NCBI RefSeq assembly: GCF_003932785.1
Contig: NZ_RQYT01000006.1
Location: forward strand, 34,169 to 98,168
From: Arachnia propionica
GTDB taxonomy: Bacteria; Actinomycetota; Actinomycetes; Propionibacteriales; Propionibacteriaceae
Length of the DNA: 64,000 nucleotides
Direction: 5' to 3'
The notes beneath the pieces were generated by a model. That model saw only the letters and a program-made list of their open reading frames with translations. It had not been told where the DNA came from and made no database searches. How positions within the stretch are numbered: position 1 is the stretch's first letter; the number at the start of each line of letters is the position of its first letter. The translations under genes and the position numbers were made by a program. Of the stretch, positions 1 to 9,761 are shown piece after piece.

Positions 1-1453
1 CGACCTGCTCACCGTCGGGCTCGTAGTCCAGCGAGGCGTAGCCCTTGGTGCGTGACTTGAGGGCGTCGAAGAAGTCGAAGACGATCTCGGCCAGGGGCAG
101 CGTGTACCGGATCTCGACGCGGTCCTCCGAGAGGTAGTCGAGTCCCCGCTGCACGCCGCGCCTGGTCTGGCACAGCTCCAGGATGGTGCCGATGTACTCG
201 CTCGGGGTGAGGATGGTGCCCCTGACCACAGGTTCGTGGACCTCCGCGATCTTGCCCGTCGGGTACTCCGACGGGTTGGTCACGGTGTGTTCGCTGCCGT
301 CCTCCATCACCACCCGGTACACCACGTTGGGGGCGGTTGAGATGAGGTCCAGGTTGAACTCACGCTCGAGACGCTCCCGGACGATCTCCATGTGGAGCAG
401 ACCGAGGAACCCGACCCGGAACCCGAAACCCAGCGCTCCGGAGGTCTCCGGCTCATAGGTGAGGGCGGCGTCGTTGAGCTGGAGCTTCTCCAGGGCCTCG
501 CGAAGCTCGTTGAAGTCGTCCCCGTCGATCGGGTAGAGCCCCGCGTAGACCATCGGGTTGGGGTGGCGGTAGCCACCCAGGTCCTCGGTGGCGGAGCGCG
601 TCGCCCCCGTGATGGTGTCGCCCACCCGGGACTGGCGGACATCCTTCACCCCGGTGATGAGGTAACCGACCTCGCCCACGCCGAGGGCCGCCGCCTTGAC
701 GGGCTCCGGGGAGATGACCCCGACCTCCAGCAGGTCGTGCTCGGCCTTCGTCGACATCATGAGAATGCGTTCGCGATGACTCAGCTCGCCGTCCACCACC
801 CGCACGTAGGTGACCACACCCCGGTAGGTGTCGTAGACCGAGTCGAAGATCAGGGCCCGGGCGGGAGCGTCGGGATCGCCCACCGGCGGCGGGATCTGCG
901 CCACGATCTGGTTGAGCAGTTCCTCAACCCCCACACCGGTTTTGGCGGAGACCTGCAGCACCTCGGACTCGTCGCACCCGATGATGCCCGCGAGTTCAGC
1001 GGCGTACTTCTCCGGGTTGGCGCTCGGCAGATCGATCTTGTTGAGCACCGGGATGATGTGGAGATCCGCCTCCAGGGCCAGGTACAGGTTGGCCAGCGTC
1101 TGGGCCTCGATGCCCTGGGCGGCGTCGACGAGCAGGATCGCACCCTCGCACGCGGCCAGCGAACGCGACACCTCGTAGGTGAAGTCGACGTGGCCTGGGG
1201 TGTCGATCATGTTGAGGATGTGCTCGGTACCCTCGACCGTCCACGGCATCCTCACCGCCTGCGACTTGATGGTGATGCCGCGTTCGCGTTCGATGTCCAT
1301 CCGGTCGAGGTACTGGGCCCGCATCGCGCGTTCATCCACGACCTTGGTCAACTGCAACATCCGATCGGCAAGGGTCGACTTGCCGTGGTCGATGTGCGCG
1401 ATGATGCAGAAGTTGCGGATGATCGACGGGTCGGTCTTACCGGGAGCGGGCAT
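1..1453 (-). CDS. lepA: Elongation factor 4 (LepA), C-terminus cut by window edge
   Basis: LepA is a translational GTPase that binds stalled or mis-translocated ribosomes and back-translocates them. The translation begins [15 protein letters not shown] and shows the G1 loop AHIDHGKST (about residues 19-27), the G3 motif DTPGHVDF and the G4 motif NKID, followed by the EF-G-like domains. About 484 residues are visible; the family is usually near 600, so the C-terminus lies beyond the window. The ATG start is supported by an AAGGA Shine-Dalgarno 6 bases upstream. It is divergent from rpsT, a common actinobacterial neighbour. Identification is certain. Confidence 0.97.
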   Translation of the reverse strand, partial: MPAPGKTDPSIIRNFCIIAHIDHGKSTLADRMLQLTKVVDERAMRAQYLDRMDIERERGITIKSQAVRMPWTVEGTEHILNMIDTPGHVDFTYEVSRSLAACEGAILLVDAAQGIEAQTLANLYLALEADLHIIPVLNKIDLPSANPEKYAAELAGIIGCDESEVLQVSAKTGVGVEELLNQIVAQIPPPVGDPDAPARALIFDSVYDTYRGVVTYVRVVDGELSHRERILMMSTKAEHDLLEVGVISPEPVKAAALGVGEVGYLITGVKDVRQSRVGDTITGATRSATEDLGGYRHPNPMVYAGLYPIDGDDFNELREALEKLQLNDAALTYEPETSGALGFGFRVGFLGLLHMEIVRERLEREFNLDLISTAPNVVYRVVMEDGSEHTVTNPSEYPTGKIAEVHEPVVRGTILTPSEYIGTILELCQTRRGVQRGLDYLSEDRVEIRYTLPLAEIVFDFFDALKSRTKGYASLDYEPDGEQV

Positions 1454-1601
1454 TCACGGTCCTTGGTTCCGGGGAGCGGGACGAGTCATCATCTCATGGA
1501 TCGCCCCGATTTGGCCCGAACCCCACGACTCGGCTAATCTGGACCGTCGCGTCCGTGCGGCGCCCGTACCGAGTACCCAGAACTGAGTGAGGCAAGCCCA
1601 A

Positions 1602-1865
1602 GTGGCAAACATCAAGTCCCAGAAGAAGCGCATCAAGACCAACGAGATCGCGCGCCAGCGCAACAAGGCGATCAAGTCTCAGCTGCGCACCCACGTGCGC
1701 AACTTCCGCACGGCCGTCGCCGAGGGCGACAACGAGAAGGCCATCGAGCTCGCCAAGGTCGCGAACCGCGCCCTGGACAAGGCCGTCACCAAGGGCGTCA
1801 TCCATGCCAACCAGGCGGCCAACCGCAAGTCGGCCATCAGCCTGACCGCCAACACGCTCGCCTGA
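1602..1865 (+). CDS. rpsT: 30S ribosomal protein S20
   Basis: S20 binds 16S rRNA in the body of the small subunit during assembly. The 87-residue product begins [20 protein letters not shown] and has the lysine/arginine-rich N-terminal helix and the [15 protein letters not shown] segment typical of the family, at the normal length. The start is taken as the GTG at 1602 because S20 proteins usually begin (M)ANIKSQ; the five codons before it in the same frame are not part of the family. No strong Shine-Dalgarno is visible. A strong hairpin follows the gene. Confidence 0.97.
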   Translation: MANIKSQKKRIKTNEIARQRNKAIKSQLRTHVRNFRTAVAEGDNEKAIELAKVANRALDKAVTKGVIHANQAANRKSAISLTANTLA

Positions 1866-1882
1866 TCCCACGATCAACGCTG

Positions 1883-1920
1883 ACAGCGCCCTGACCCACT
1901 CGGTGGTCCGGGCGCTGTTT
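1883..1920 (+). terminator. Terminator after rpsT
   Basis: ACAGCGCCC at 1883-1891 pairs perfectly with GGGCGCTGT at 1910-1918. An inner GACC/GGTC pair extends the stem, and TTT follows. Its place just after the rpsT stop and before the next start fits an intrinsic terminator. Confidence 0.75.
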
Positions 1921-1964
1921 CACGTATGCTCCACGCAACCGACCTTCACGAGGGGGAACACCAG

Positions 1965-3455
1965 ATGCACGCTGTCGGATTCGACCGGGAGAAGTACCTT
2001 GCCCTGCAGGGTGAACACATCGAGGCCCGGCGCAGACAGTTCGGCGGCAAGCTCTACCTGGAGTTCGGGGGCAAGCTCGTCGACGACATGCACGCCTCCC
2101 GCGTGCTGCCCGGGTTCACCCCCGACAACAAGATCGTCATGCTCGCAGGGCTCGCCGACGAGGTGGAGATCGTCGTGGTCGTCAACGCCGAGGACTTCTC
2201 CCGCCACAAGGTCCGGGCCGACCTCGGCATCTCGTACGAGGACGACGTCCTGCGCCACATCGATCTGTTCCGCGACTACGGACTGCACGTCGGCAGCGTC
2301 GTCATCTCGAGGTGGAGCAACGACAACCGTCAGGCGGCGGCGTTCAAGCGCAAGCTGGAGCGGCTCGGCATCAGGGTCCACCGCCACCACGCCATCCCCG
2401 GCTACCCCCACGACGTCACGAGGATCGTGTCGCCGGAGGGCTACGGCCGCAACGACTACGTGGAGACGGAGCGGGATCTCGTGGTGGTGACCGCACCCGG
2501 ACCCGGCTCCGGGAAAATGGCCACCTGCCTGTCCCAGCTGTACCACGACCACCAGCGCGGGATCCGGTCCGGCTACGCCAAGTTCGAGACCTTCCCCATC
2601 TGGAACCTGCCCCTCAACCACCCCGTCAACGTCGCCTACGAGGCCGCCACCGCGGACCTCGACGACGTCAACATGATCGACCACTACCACCTCGCCGCCT
2701 ACGGGGTGCAGACGGTGAACTACAACCGCGACATCGAGATCTTCCCGGTGCTCAAGCGGCTGTTCGAGCAGCTGCTCGGCGAGAGCCCCTACCAGTCCCC
2801 CACCGACATGGGCGTCAACATGGCGGGGATGTGCATCAGCGACGACGAGGTGTGCCAGGAGGCGTCCCGGCAGGAGGTCATCCGCCGCTACTTCAAGGCC
2901 AGGGTGCAGGAGCAGCGCGACCAGCTGGAGCCCACCCAGTCGGAACGGATCGCGTTGCTCATGGGACAGCTGGGTGTCAGCGGGGAGGATCGCCCCGTCG
3001 TGGTCCCCGCCCTCGAGCGGGAGAAGGCCACGAGGGCGCCCGCCGCCGCGATCCAGCTCCACGACGGTCAGATCATCGTCGGCAAGACCTCGCCACTGCT
3101 CGGGGCCTGTTCCGCCATGCTCCTCGATGCCCTCAAGGCCCTCGCCGGGATCGACCCGGAGGTCAAGCTCCTGGAGGAGGAGACCATCGCCCCGATCCAG
3201 AACCTCAAGACCCAACATCTCGGCAGCCGGAATCCGCGGCTCCACACCGACGAGGTCCTCATCGCCCTTGCGGTGAGCGCCAACCACAGCGAGTTCGCCC
3301 GCCGCGCCCTGGCGCAGCTGGAGAACCTGCGTGGCTGTGAGATCCACTCGACGGTGATCCTTGGCCCCGTGGACGAGGCGATCCTTCGGAATCTGGGGAC
3401 GAACGTCACCTCGGAACCCGTCTTCCAGACCAAGAAGCTCTACCGCAAACGCTGA
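1965..3455 (+). CDS. DUF1846 domain protein (UPF0371 family)
   Basis: This 496-residue protein begins [19 protein letters not shown] and matches the DUF1846 family over its whole length, as I recall conserved stretches such as [31 protein letters not shown] and [16 protein letters not shown]. Family members are cytosolic, about 490-500 residues, with a P-loop-like GPGSGK segment; their biochemical role is not settled. The start is the ATG at 1965, which follows GAGGGGG with normal spacing. Upstream codons in frame overlap the rpsT terminator region and are unlikely to be translated. It stands alone between rpsT and the convergent holA, only 4 bases from the holA stop. Confidence 0.85.
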   Translation: MHAVGFDREKYLALQGEHIEARRRQFGGKLYLEFGGKLVDDMHASRVLPGFTPDNKIVMLAGLADEVEIVVVVNAEDFSRHKVRADLGISYEDDVLRHIDLFRDYGLHVGSVVISRWSNDNRQAAAFKRKLERLGIRVHRHHAIPGYPHDVTRIVSPEGYGRNDYVETERDLVVVTAPGPGSGKMATCLSQLYHDHQRGIRSGYAKFETFPIWNLPLNHPVNVAYEAATADLDDVNMIDHYHLAAYGVQTVNYNRDIEIFPVLKRLFEQLLGESPYQSPTDMGVNMAGMCISDDEVCQEASRQEVIRRYFKARVQEQRDQLEPTQSERIALLMGQLGVSGEDRPVVVPALEREKATRAPAAAIQLHDGQIIVGKTSPLLGACSAMLLDALKALAGIDPEVKLLEEETIAPIQNLKTQHLGSRNPRLHTDEVLIALAVSANHSEFARRALAQLENLRGCEIHSTVILGPVDEAILRNLGTNVTSEPVFQTKKLYRKR

Positions 3456-3459
3456 CGAC

Positions 3460-4416
3460 TCATCGTCGACGCTGCGCCACCACCCCGAGCACCAGTTTCT
3501 CCAGCGCGTACTCGGGGCTGACGGAGGCGCCCTTGACCTCCGCGTCGGCGCGGGCGATGAGCTGGATCGACGCGGCGACCCCCGCCGGCTGCCAGTGCCG
3601 TGCCTGCCGCTGATAGTCCTTGACCTTGAACGGTGGCACCCCCATGCGGGCCGCGAGGTCCGCACCGCTTGCCCCTCGGGCGTCGAGGAGCTGCCCCATC
3701 GCCCGGAACGCGCCCGCGAAGGCCGAGGTGAACAGCACCGGCGCGGTGCCGGTGCCCAGCGACCAGCGCAGTTTCTCCAGGGCCTCGGAGGTGTTCCCCG
3801 CGAGCACGGCATCGACGACCTGGAACGAGGTCACCTCGGCCCTGCCTGCGAAGTAGCGCCCGATGAGGTCGACGTCGATCTGGGTCCCCTCAGCGTCCGC
3901 CGCCAGCTGCGACACCGCCGCGACGAGACTGCGCAGGTCGGTTCCCACCGCCGCGACCAGCGCCGACGCGGCGTCCAGGGTCATCCTGACCCCCAGCCGA
4001 CGCGCCTCCTCCACGCAGACCTTCGGGAGGTCCCACGGCTTCGGTGCCGCGACGGCGACCACCTCCACCTTCGCCTTCTTGAGACGGTCCACCAACCCGC
4101 GTCCCTTGTTCCCGCCCTCGTGCACGAGGATCAGGCAGAGCTCCGGGCCGGGATCGGAGGCCAGCGCGACGAGGGCGTCGAACACCTCACCCGGGGTGGA
4201 GCCGATGTCCTGGATGACCGCCACGATGTGGCTGGCGAACAACGACCCGCCGGCCACCTCCGACAGCATGGCATCGGCGAGTTCCACGGCCTGGACCCGG
4301 TTCACCTCCGCGTCGGGCTGCTCGGCCAGGGCGGCCGCCCGCCGATCCGCCACAACCCGCGACGTCAGCAACGACTCCGAGCCGGTCACGAGCAGGGCAG
4401 TACCGAAAACACTCAC
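3460..4416 (-). CDS. holA: DNA polymerase III subunit delta
   Basis: The delta subunit opens the beta sliding clamp inside the clamp-loader complex. The 318-residue product begins VSVFGTALLVTGSESLLTSR and carries the delta-type glycine/serine stretch near the N-terminus (a degenerate P-loop region), an AAA+ fold core, and a C-terminal helical collar domain. I start it at the GTG at 4416, which directly precedes the conserved LLVTGSE segment; a longer in-frame start at 4446 would overlap comEC. It lies 17 bases after comEC on the same strand, as in most Actinobacteria, so the two are probably co-transcribed. Confidence 0.9.
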   Translation of the reverse strand: MSVFGTALLVTGSESLLTSRVVADRRAAALAEQPDAEVNRVQAVELADAMLSEVAGGSLFASHIVAVIQDIGSTPGEVFDALVALASDPGPELCLILVHEGGNKGRGLVDRLKKAKVEVVAVAAPKPWDLPKVCVEEARRLGVRMTLDAASALVAAVGTDLRSLVAAVSQLAADAEGTQIDVDLIGRYFAGRAEVTSFQVVDAVLAGNTSEALEKLRWSLGTGTAPVLFTSAFAGAFRAMGQLLDARGASGADLAARMGVPPFKVKDYQRQARHWQPAGVAASIQLIARADAEVKGASVSPEYALEKLVLGVVAQRRR

Positions 4417-4433
4417 GCGACCAGCATGCCACC

Positions 4434-6737
4434 TCACGGCTCCCACGGCGTCACACGCACCCCCGTCGCGCTCGCCGACACGAGGAGATGGCCCTGGAGG
4501 TCGGTGCGGGCAAGAGTCATCCCGGCCTCCTCGGCGGCCCGGATCGTGCGCTCCGCCGGATGCCCGTAGCGGTTCCCCCTCCCCGCGCTGACGACGGCCA
4601 GCGAGGCGCCGGTGCCGGCGAGCAGCTGGAGGTCCTGCTTCGCCGCGCCGTGGTGGGGCAGTTTGTACACCGACACGTGCGGGTCGATGCCGAGCCGCTC
4701 CAGCTCCCGTCGCGCCACCGCCTGGCCGTCCAGCTCGATGTCGCCCGGGAGCAGCACCCGCACTCCCCCGACCTCGACGATCGACACCACCGACGAGTCG
4801 TTCTCGACGACACTCTCACCGTCTCCCTCCGCATCGGAGGCCGTCGGCAGCCACGCCGAGACCGCCAGCCACGACACCGCGCCGATGCGATACCGAAGCC
4901 CCGGCTCGCCCGTCACCACCTGCGCCCCCGCCGCCTCGGCGGCGGCGACGACCTCCGCCGCGGCCCGTGCCGGGGAACGCAGGGGACTCACCACCACGAC
5001 CGCGGGACGGTAACGCCGCAGCACCTCCTCCGCCCCGCCGATGTGGTCCTGATGGAAATGGGTGAACACCACCATGGGGATCGCACGCACCCCCAGATCC
5101 TCCAGACACTCCAGCACCAGGGCAGGTTCCGGGCCCGTGTCCACGAGGACCGCCTCGGTGGGCCCGGCGCGGACGACGGTGGCGTCGCCCTGGCCGACAT
5201 CGCAGAAGACGACCGTCCACGGCCCAGGTGGGAGCCGTGGGATGAAGTTCACCACCACCAGCACCCCGGCCAGAAGCAACGCCACCCGCGGATGATCGAC
5301 GACGCGAGGGGCCAGCCAGAGGCAGAGCAGCAGCAGGATGAGGCTCGACAGGATGCCTGCCGGTCCCCGCGGCCACGGCAACGACGCGCTCGGCCATGTC
5401 GACACCATGGCGGCCACCGCCAGGATGGGCTGCACGGCGAGCCCGGCCAGCCCGGCGACGAGGGCAGCGGCTGCGGGCCACCACACCAACAGGGCGGCCG
5501 CCAACCCCAGGACCGTGGCAGGTCCGACGAACGGGCCGGCCATGACGTTCGCCACGACCCCGCTCACCGACACCCGCCCCGACAGCTCGGCCGTCAACGG
5601 TAGGGTCGCCAGCTGAGCGGCCAACGGGATGGCCACCGCCTCCGCCACCCAGTCCGGACACCACCGCGACAGCCGGGAGACGATCGTCCCGCCGACTGAG
5701 ACGATGCCGAGGCAGGCGCTCACCGACAGGGCGAACCCCCAGGACCGGGACAGCCACGGGTCGATCCCGGTGAGCAGCAGCACCGCCAGGGCCAGGCCGC
5801 GCAGGCTCCGCCGTCCCCTGCTGATGCCGATGGCTGGCAGGGCGATGAGCCCCATCGCTGCGGCGCGCAGCACCGACGGTTCGGCGCGACACACCAGCAC
5901 GAAGGCGAGAACCCCGATCGCGGCCACCACTCGGATTCCCCAGCTCCGCACCCCCAGCCATCGGGACGCCGCCATGAGCACCCCCAGGAGCAGGGTGAGG
6001 TTCGCCCCGGAGACCGCCATGAGATGGGTCAGCGAGGTGGCCTGGAACTGCGCCTGCACCTCCGGGGTCACCGCGCTCCGATCCCCCAGCACGAGGGAGG
6101 GCACCAGACCCGCCTGGTCGGGTGGTAGCGAGGCGCTGGCCCGGAGGAGCCCCTCCCGGATCGCGGTCACCGTCCGATCCCACGGCCCGGGTTCCCGGAT
6201 GACATCGCCCACCCGCCTGACCGCGAGCACCACCGCCATCGGGGAACCGGGGTCCTCCGGGCGCAGCACACCGGCGACCTCCACGACACCACCGGGAGGC
6301 AGGGCCGCCATCCGTTCACCCTGGTCCCGCGCCGCGACGAGGGTCGCCGGGATCTCCCCGGTGAACCGTTGCGTGGCCGTCGTGACCACGACGAGCCGCG
6401 CCCGTTGCAACGTGAGCCCGTCACCTCGTCCGGGAGGACGAGTCGGGTCACCGTCCACGACGACGCGACAGGTGACGTGGGCGCCGGTAGCGGCGAGCTC
6501 CGCCACCGGTCCGCTCCTCAGCGCCCATTCCCTGGCACCGGCCAGCAGGGCGGTGACAGCCAGGACCACGAGCATCGTGCGCCACCATCGTCGAGCCACC
6601 ACCAGCCCCGCCACCGTCAGCACCCCGAGCAGCAGCAACGCCGTCCCGGGGCCGGGACGCCACCCGGAGGTGCCCAGCCACGCCCCCAACCAGGCGGCCG
6701 CGCCGGCCGGGGCGAGCCGCCAGTCCTGTTCCGTCAC
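4434..6737 (-). CDS. comEC: ComEC/Rec2 DNA-uptake channel
   Basis: ComEC forms the inner-membrane channel that takes up single-stranded DNA during transformation. The 767-residue protein has an N-terminal membrane part (hydrophobic segments within the first 70 residues), an OB-like DUF4131 region, the multi-helix Competence domain (SVSGANLTLLLG region), and a C-terminal metallo-beta-lactamase-like domain with the motif FTHFHQDHIGG and a later LPHHGA motif. The GTG start at 6737 overlaps the comEA stop as GTGA, giving translational coupling. The gene is complete. Whether this organism is naturally competent cannot be read from this window. Confidence 0.93.
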   Translation of the reverse strand: MTEQDWRLAPAGAAAWLGAWLGTSGWRPGPGTALLLLGVLTVAGLVVARRWWRTMLVVLAVTALLAGAREWALRSGPVAELAATGAHVTCRVVVDGDPTRPPGRGDGLTLQRARLVVVTTATQRFTGEIPATLVAARDQGERMAALPPGGVVEVAGVLRPEDPGSPMAVVLAVRRVGDVIREPGPWDRTVTAIREGLLRASASLPPDQAGLVPSLVLGDRSAVTPEVQAQFQATSLTHLMAVSGANLTLLLGVLMAASRWLGVRSWGIRVVAAIGVLAFVLVCRAEPSVLRAAAMGLIALPAIGISRGRRSLRGLALAVLLLTGIDPWLSRSWGFALSVSACLGIVSVGGTIVSRLSRWCPDWVAEAVAIPLAAQLATLPLTAELSGRVSVSGVVANVMAGPFVGPATVLGLAAALLVWWPAAAALVAGLAGLAVQPILAVAAMVSTWPSASLPWPRGPAGILSSLILLLLCLWLAPRVVDHPRVALLLAGVLVVVNFIPRLPPGPWTVVFCDVGQGDATVVRAGPTEAVLVDTGPEPALVLECLEDLGVRAIPMVVFTHFHQDHIGGAEEVLRRYRPAVVVVSPLRSPARAAAEVVAAAEAAGAQVVTGEPGLRYRIGAVSWLAVSAWLPTASDAEGDGESVVENDSSVVSIVEVGGVRVLLPGDIELDGQAVARRELERLGIDPHVSVYKLPHHGAAKQDLQLLAGTGASLAVVSAGRGNRYGHPAERTIRAAEEAGMTLARTDLQGHLLVSASATGVRVTPWEP

Positions 6738-7492
6738 ACCCGCACCAGGGGAGCGAGCCGCTCGTAGGTGCGCGGTCCCACGCCCGAGACCTCCTGCAGC
6801 TGCGCGACATCCGTGAAGGGACCGTGCTCGTCCCGCCACGCGACGATGTCGGCCGCGAGAACCGGCCCCACCCCGGGCAGGGACTCCAACTGCTCGGCGG
6901 TGGCGGAGTTGAGGTCCAGGACGCCGCCACTCGCCGCCGTGGTCGATGCCACGACCTCACCGCGGGGTGCGGAGCCGTCCCCGATGATGATCTGCTGACC
7001 ATCCTGGATCACGGCTGCCAGATTGAGCTCACCCGGTGCGGCGTCCGGCCGCAGCCCCCCGGCCGCCTCGATGGCGTCCTCGACGATGCTGCCCTCCGGC
7101 AGCCGCACCACACCGGGGTTGACGACGGCCCCCAGCACGTGGACCCGCAGCTGACGCGGCTGCGGCGTCGCCGATGCGCTGGCGGAGGCCGTCGCGGATG
7201 CGGGGGACGACTCGCGGACGGGGGCGGCAGGGACCTCCGTCGCGGAGCTCCTCGTGAGGGCATGGAAGCCGATCAGCGCCACGCCGAGGAGGAGCGCCAG
7301 CACCACCGGGAGGTGCTGACGGCCGAGGGCCACCACGGCACGCAGCGGCGGTTCACGGGCTGGCTCCGCGATCGGCTGGTAGCCCTCCTCGGGACCCGGA
7401 ACCCGCTCCTTGGTGAGGAACGCGAGCCGATCCAGCGGCTGCGGTTTCTGCGAGGTGTTCACATCCTCACCATGGACACGAACGGGCCCCAT
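6734..7492 (-). CDS. comEA: ComEA helix-hairpin-helix DNA receptor
   Basis: ComEA is the membrane-anchored DNA-binding protein that hands DNA to ComEC. The 252-residue protein has a cytoplasmic N-terminus, one membrane segment near residues 60-80 (VVLALLLGVALIGFHAL), a Ser/Ala/Pro linker, an SLBB-type domain beginning VHVLGAVVNPG, and two C-terminal helix-hairpin-helix motifs (LESLPGVGPVLAADIV and LQEVSGVGPRTYERL). The start may be the ATG at 7492 or the GTG at 7462; neither has a well-spaced Shine-Dalgarno, so I keep the longer form. It is the first gene of comEA-comEC-holA. Confidence 0.92.
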   Translation of the reverse strand: MGPVRVHGEDVNTSQKPQPLDRLAFLTKERVPGPEEGYQPIAEPAREPPLRAVVALGRQHLPVVLALLLGVALIGFHALTRSSATEVPAAPVRESSPASATASASASATPQPRQLRVHVLGAVVNPGVVRLPEGSIVEDAIEAAGGLRPDAAPGELNLAAVIQDGQQIIIGDGSAPRGEVVASTTAASGGVLDLNSATAEQLESLPGVGPVLAADIVAWRDEHGPFTDVAQLQEVSGVGPRTYERLAPLVRV

Positions 7493-7570
7493 CGGTCACC
7501 GCGAGGGCCACCTGTGGACAACCCGGCGGGTTCCCGCCGCACGGCGCCCCGCAATGGACCTCCCACCCAC

Positions 7571-7599
7571 TTGACGTGGGGGTCCGCATTGGCAAGGCT
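7571..7599 (+). promoter_or_regulatory. Candidate promoter of the 5'-nucleotidase gene
   Basis: TTGACG (7571-7576) and AAGGCT (7594-7599) are separated by 17 bases, matching a -35/-10 layout about 50 bases before the ATG at 7650. The rest of the 157-base gap from comEA holds only a solitary DnaA-box-like TGTGGACAA at 7513-7521. Confidence 0.4.
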
Positions 7600-7649
7600 G
7601 AGCCCTGAAGGTCGGCTCCTCACCGGCCTGTATCCGAGTGGAGTGTCAC

Positions 7650-9725
7650 ATGTCGAAGTACAGCAAGCGGCTCACCTCAGCGCTGGCCGCATCCGCCCTT
7701 GGTCTCGCCGGAGTGATCGTGGCTCCGACACTGCCCGCCGCCGCCGACGAGGTGACGTGCGCCCCGGGCACGACCAAGGTCTCCATCCTTTCCTACAACG
7801 ATTTCCACGGTCGCATCCTCCAGGCCCCCGCCCTGTTCACGGCCATCGAGAAGATCCGTGACGCCAGGGGCCAGGCCAACGTCGGTCTGGTCAGCTCCGG
7901 CGACGACATCGGCGGCTCGACATTCGAGTCGATGGCCGACGACGACTTCCCCACGCTGCGGATCATGGCTGCCGCCGATCTCGACGCCGTGGCGGTCGGC
8001 AACCACGAGTTCGACAAGGGCTGGTCGGACCTGGCCGGTCGTGTCCACGCGGCACTGCCGTTCCAGGAACTCGGCGCGAACGTCTACACCAAGGGCACCA
8101 CCGACGTGGCGCCGCCGCTGAAGTCCCACGAGATCTTCGAGGTCGGGGGCCTCAGGGTCGCCGTCATCGGTGCCGTCACGGCCGACCTTCCGTCGCTGGT
8201 GAGCCCCTCCGGGCTGGCCGAGGTGACCATCGGGGATCCCGTCGAGGCGATCAACCGTGTCGCCGCCTCGCTGCCCGCCGACGTGGACCTCGTCATGGCA
8301 GCCGTGCACGAGGGCGCCCCCAACGGCAGCAGCGACGGCGCCAGCCAGGCCGCCCTGTCCCCCAACTTCAACGCGATGTGGACCGGCATCGACCCGCGGG
8401 TGAAGGTCGTGCTCAACGGCCACACCCACCAGTCCTACGCGTGGACCAACGACAAGGGCCAGCTGTTCACCCAGGCCGCCTCCTACGCCACCCAGCTCAA
8501 CGAGCTGACCGCGTGCGTCACCGCGGACGGTCAACTCAGCGGCGAGGTGGGCAACGTCAACCACGTCATCGATCCCAAGGCCGTCGACCCCTCCCACCCC
8601 CGGGTCGCGGAGATCCAGAAGATCGTGAAGGAGGCCGTCGACAAGGCCAACGAGGTGGGCAAGAAGGTCATCGGCACCGCGAACCAGGCGATCTCCACCC
8701 CGACCGGCAACGCGGATGTCCGCAACGTCGAGTCGCCGATGAGCAATGCCGTGGCCCAGCTGTTCTTCGACACCCTGAGCAAGGGGAATCCCGAGTTCAT
8801 CGGCATCCAGAACCCGGGTGGCACCCGGGACTCGTTCGACCAGGGGGACATCACCTACCGTGAGGCCGCCCTCGCGCTGCCCTTCGCCAACACCCTCATG
8901 ACGACGCAGATCACCGGCGCCCAGTTCAAGACGGTGCTCGAGCAGCAGTGGCAGCGCAAGGCCGACGGCACCGTTCCCTCCCGCCCCTTCCTGCGGCTGG
9001 GGCTGTCCAGGAACGTGTCCTACACCTATGACGAGTCCCGTCCCGAGGGGGACCGGATCACGTCGATCTTCGTGGCCGGGAAGCCCATCGATCCCGCGAA
9101 GCTGTACACCGTTGGTTCGGGTTCCTTCCTCATCGCCGGTGGCGACAACTTCTTCGAGCTCGCCAAGGGCACCGGGACCAAGGACTCCGGTCGCGTGGAC
9201 CTCGAGGCCTGGATCGCGTGGGTGACCGCGAACCAGCCACTGTCCCCGGATCACAGCAAGCGCGGTGTCTCCATGACGGCGGCGGCCACGGAGCTCAAGG
9301 AGGGCGGTGCCGCCACCACGTTCACCTTCGATGTCACCGCGGCCGAGCCGGTCTCCCCCGAGGGCCTGGACATGATGCTCGGCAAGGCCACCGGCCGCGA
9401 CCCGAAGGACCCCGCGAAGGTGACCCCCGCCGTGCCCAACACCAAGGTCACGGTGACGCTGGACGGCAGTGTCGTGGGCACCGGCACCGTGGCCGACGGG
9501 AAGGCCAGCGTCGAGGTGTCGGTCCCCTCGTCGTGCACCCTGGACACCCGCGAGGCGGTGCTCACGTTCACCATCGAACCGTCCGGCACCGTCGTGCACC
9601 GCAGCGTGAGGGTTCAGGGCGACGGGGTCGCCTGCACGACGCCGGAGAAGCCGGGCAAGCCGGTGCCGCCGAGGCCCGGTGACCCCAGGCCGGGTCTGCC
9701 CCGCACCGGGGCCGGGCTCAGGTGA
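7650..9725 (+). CDS. Secreted 5'-nucleotidase/metallophosphatase with truncated LPXTG signal
   Basis: The protein is a two-domain UshA/NutA-type enzyme that hydrolyses extracellular nucleotides. The N-terminus MSKYSKRLTSALAASALG is a Sec signal ending near AAADE. The calcineurin-like domain follows, with the motifs SYNDFHGR, GDDIGGS, GNHEFDKG and the NGHTHQSY metal-binding stretch. The C-terminal nucleotidase domain covers about residues 330-530. A beta-sandwich-like segment and a Pro-rich stalk then end in LPRTGAGLR and a stop. LPRTG is a sortase motif, but the hydrophobic helix and positive tail are absent, so covalent anchoring is doubtful. The ATG at 7650 follows GGAG by 6 bases; the in-frame GTG at 7638 is less likely. 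Confidence 0.9.
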   Translation: MSKYSKRLTSALAASALGLAGVIVAPTLPAAADEVTCAPGTTKVSILSYNDFHGRILQAPALFTAIEKIRDARGQANVGLVSSGDDIGGSTFESMADDDFPTLRIMAAADLDAVAVGNHEFDKGWSDLAGRVHAALPFQELGANVYTKGTTDVAPPLKSHEIFEVGGLRVAVIGAVTADLPSLVSPSGLAEVTIGDPVEAINRVAASLPADVDLVMAAVHEGAPNGSSDGASQAALSPNFNAMWTGIDPRVKVVLNGHTHQSYAWTNDKGQLFTQAASYATQLNELTACVTADGQLSGEVGNVNHVIDPKAVDPSHPRVAEIQKIVKEAVDKANEVGKKVIGTANQAISTPTGNADVRNVESPMSNAVAQLFFDTLSKGNPEFIGIQNPGGTRDSFDQGDITYREAALALPFANTLMTTQITGAQFKTVLEQQWQRKADGTVPSRPFLRLGLSRNVSYTYDESRPEGDRITSIFVAGKPIDPAKLYTVGSGSFLIAGGDNFFELAKGTGTKDSGRVDLEAWIAWVTANQPLSPDHSKRGVSMTAAATELKEGGAATTFTFDVTAAEPVSPEGLDMMLGKATGRDPKDPAKVTPAVPNTKVTVTLDGSVVGTGTVADGKASVEVSVPSSCTLDTREAVLTFTIEPSGTVVHRSVRVQGDGVACTTPEKPGKPVPPRPGDPRPGLPRTGAGLR

Positions 9726-9761
9726 CCGGATGTGCTGACCGGGAGGGCCGCGGCGGCGGGG

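Noticed and set aside
7513..7521. TGTGGACAA as a replication-origin DnaA box
   Set aside because: It is a single box with only a mutated cousin near 11728; there is no cluster, no dnaA or dnaN gene and no AT-rich unwinding region.
7677..9599. 640-residue open frame antisense to the 5'-nucleotidase gene
   Set aside because: It is a high-GC shadow frame with Gly/Val/Arg-rich low-complexity translation and no domain; the sense frame has clear enzyme motifs. The same applies to the long antisense frames over DUF1846, the SbcC-like gene and the ABC operon.
9710..9761. Frameshift hiding the missing sortase tail of the nucleotidase
   Set aside because: Neither alternative frame encodes a hydrophobic stretch followed by basic residues before the kinase gene, so a simple frameshift cannot restore it.
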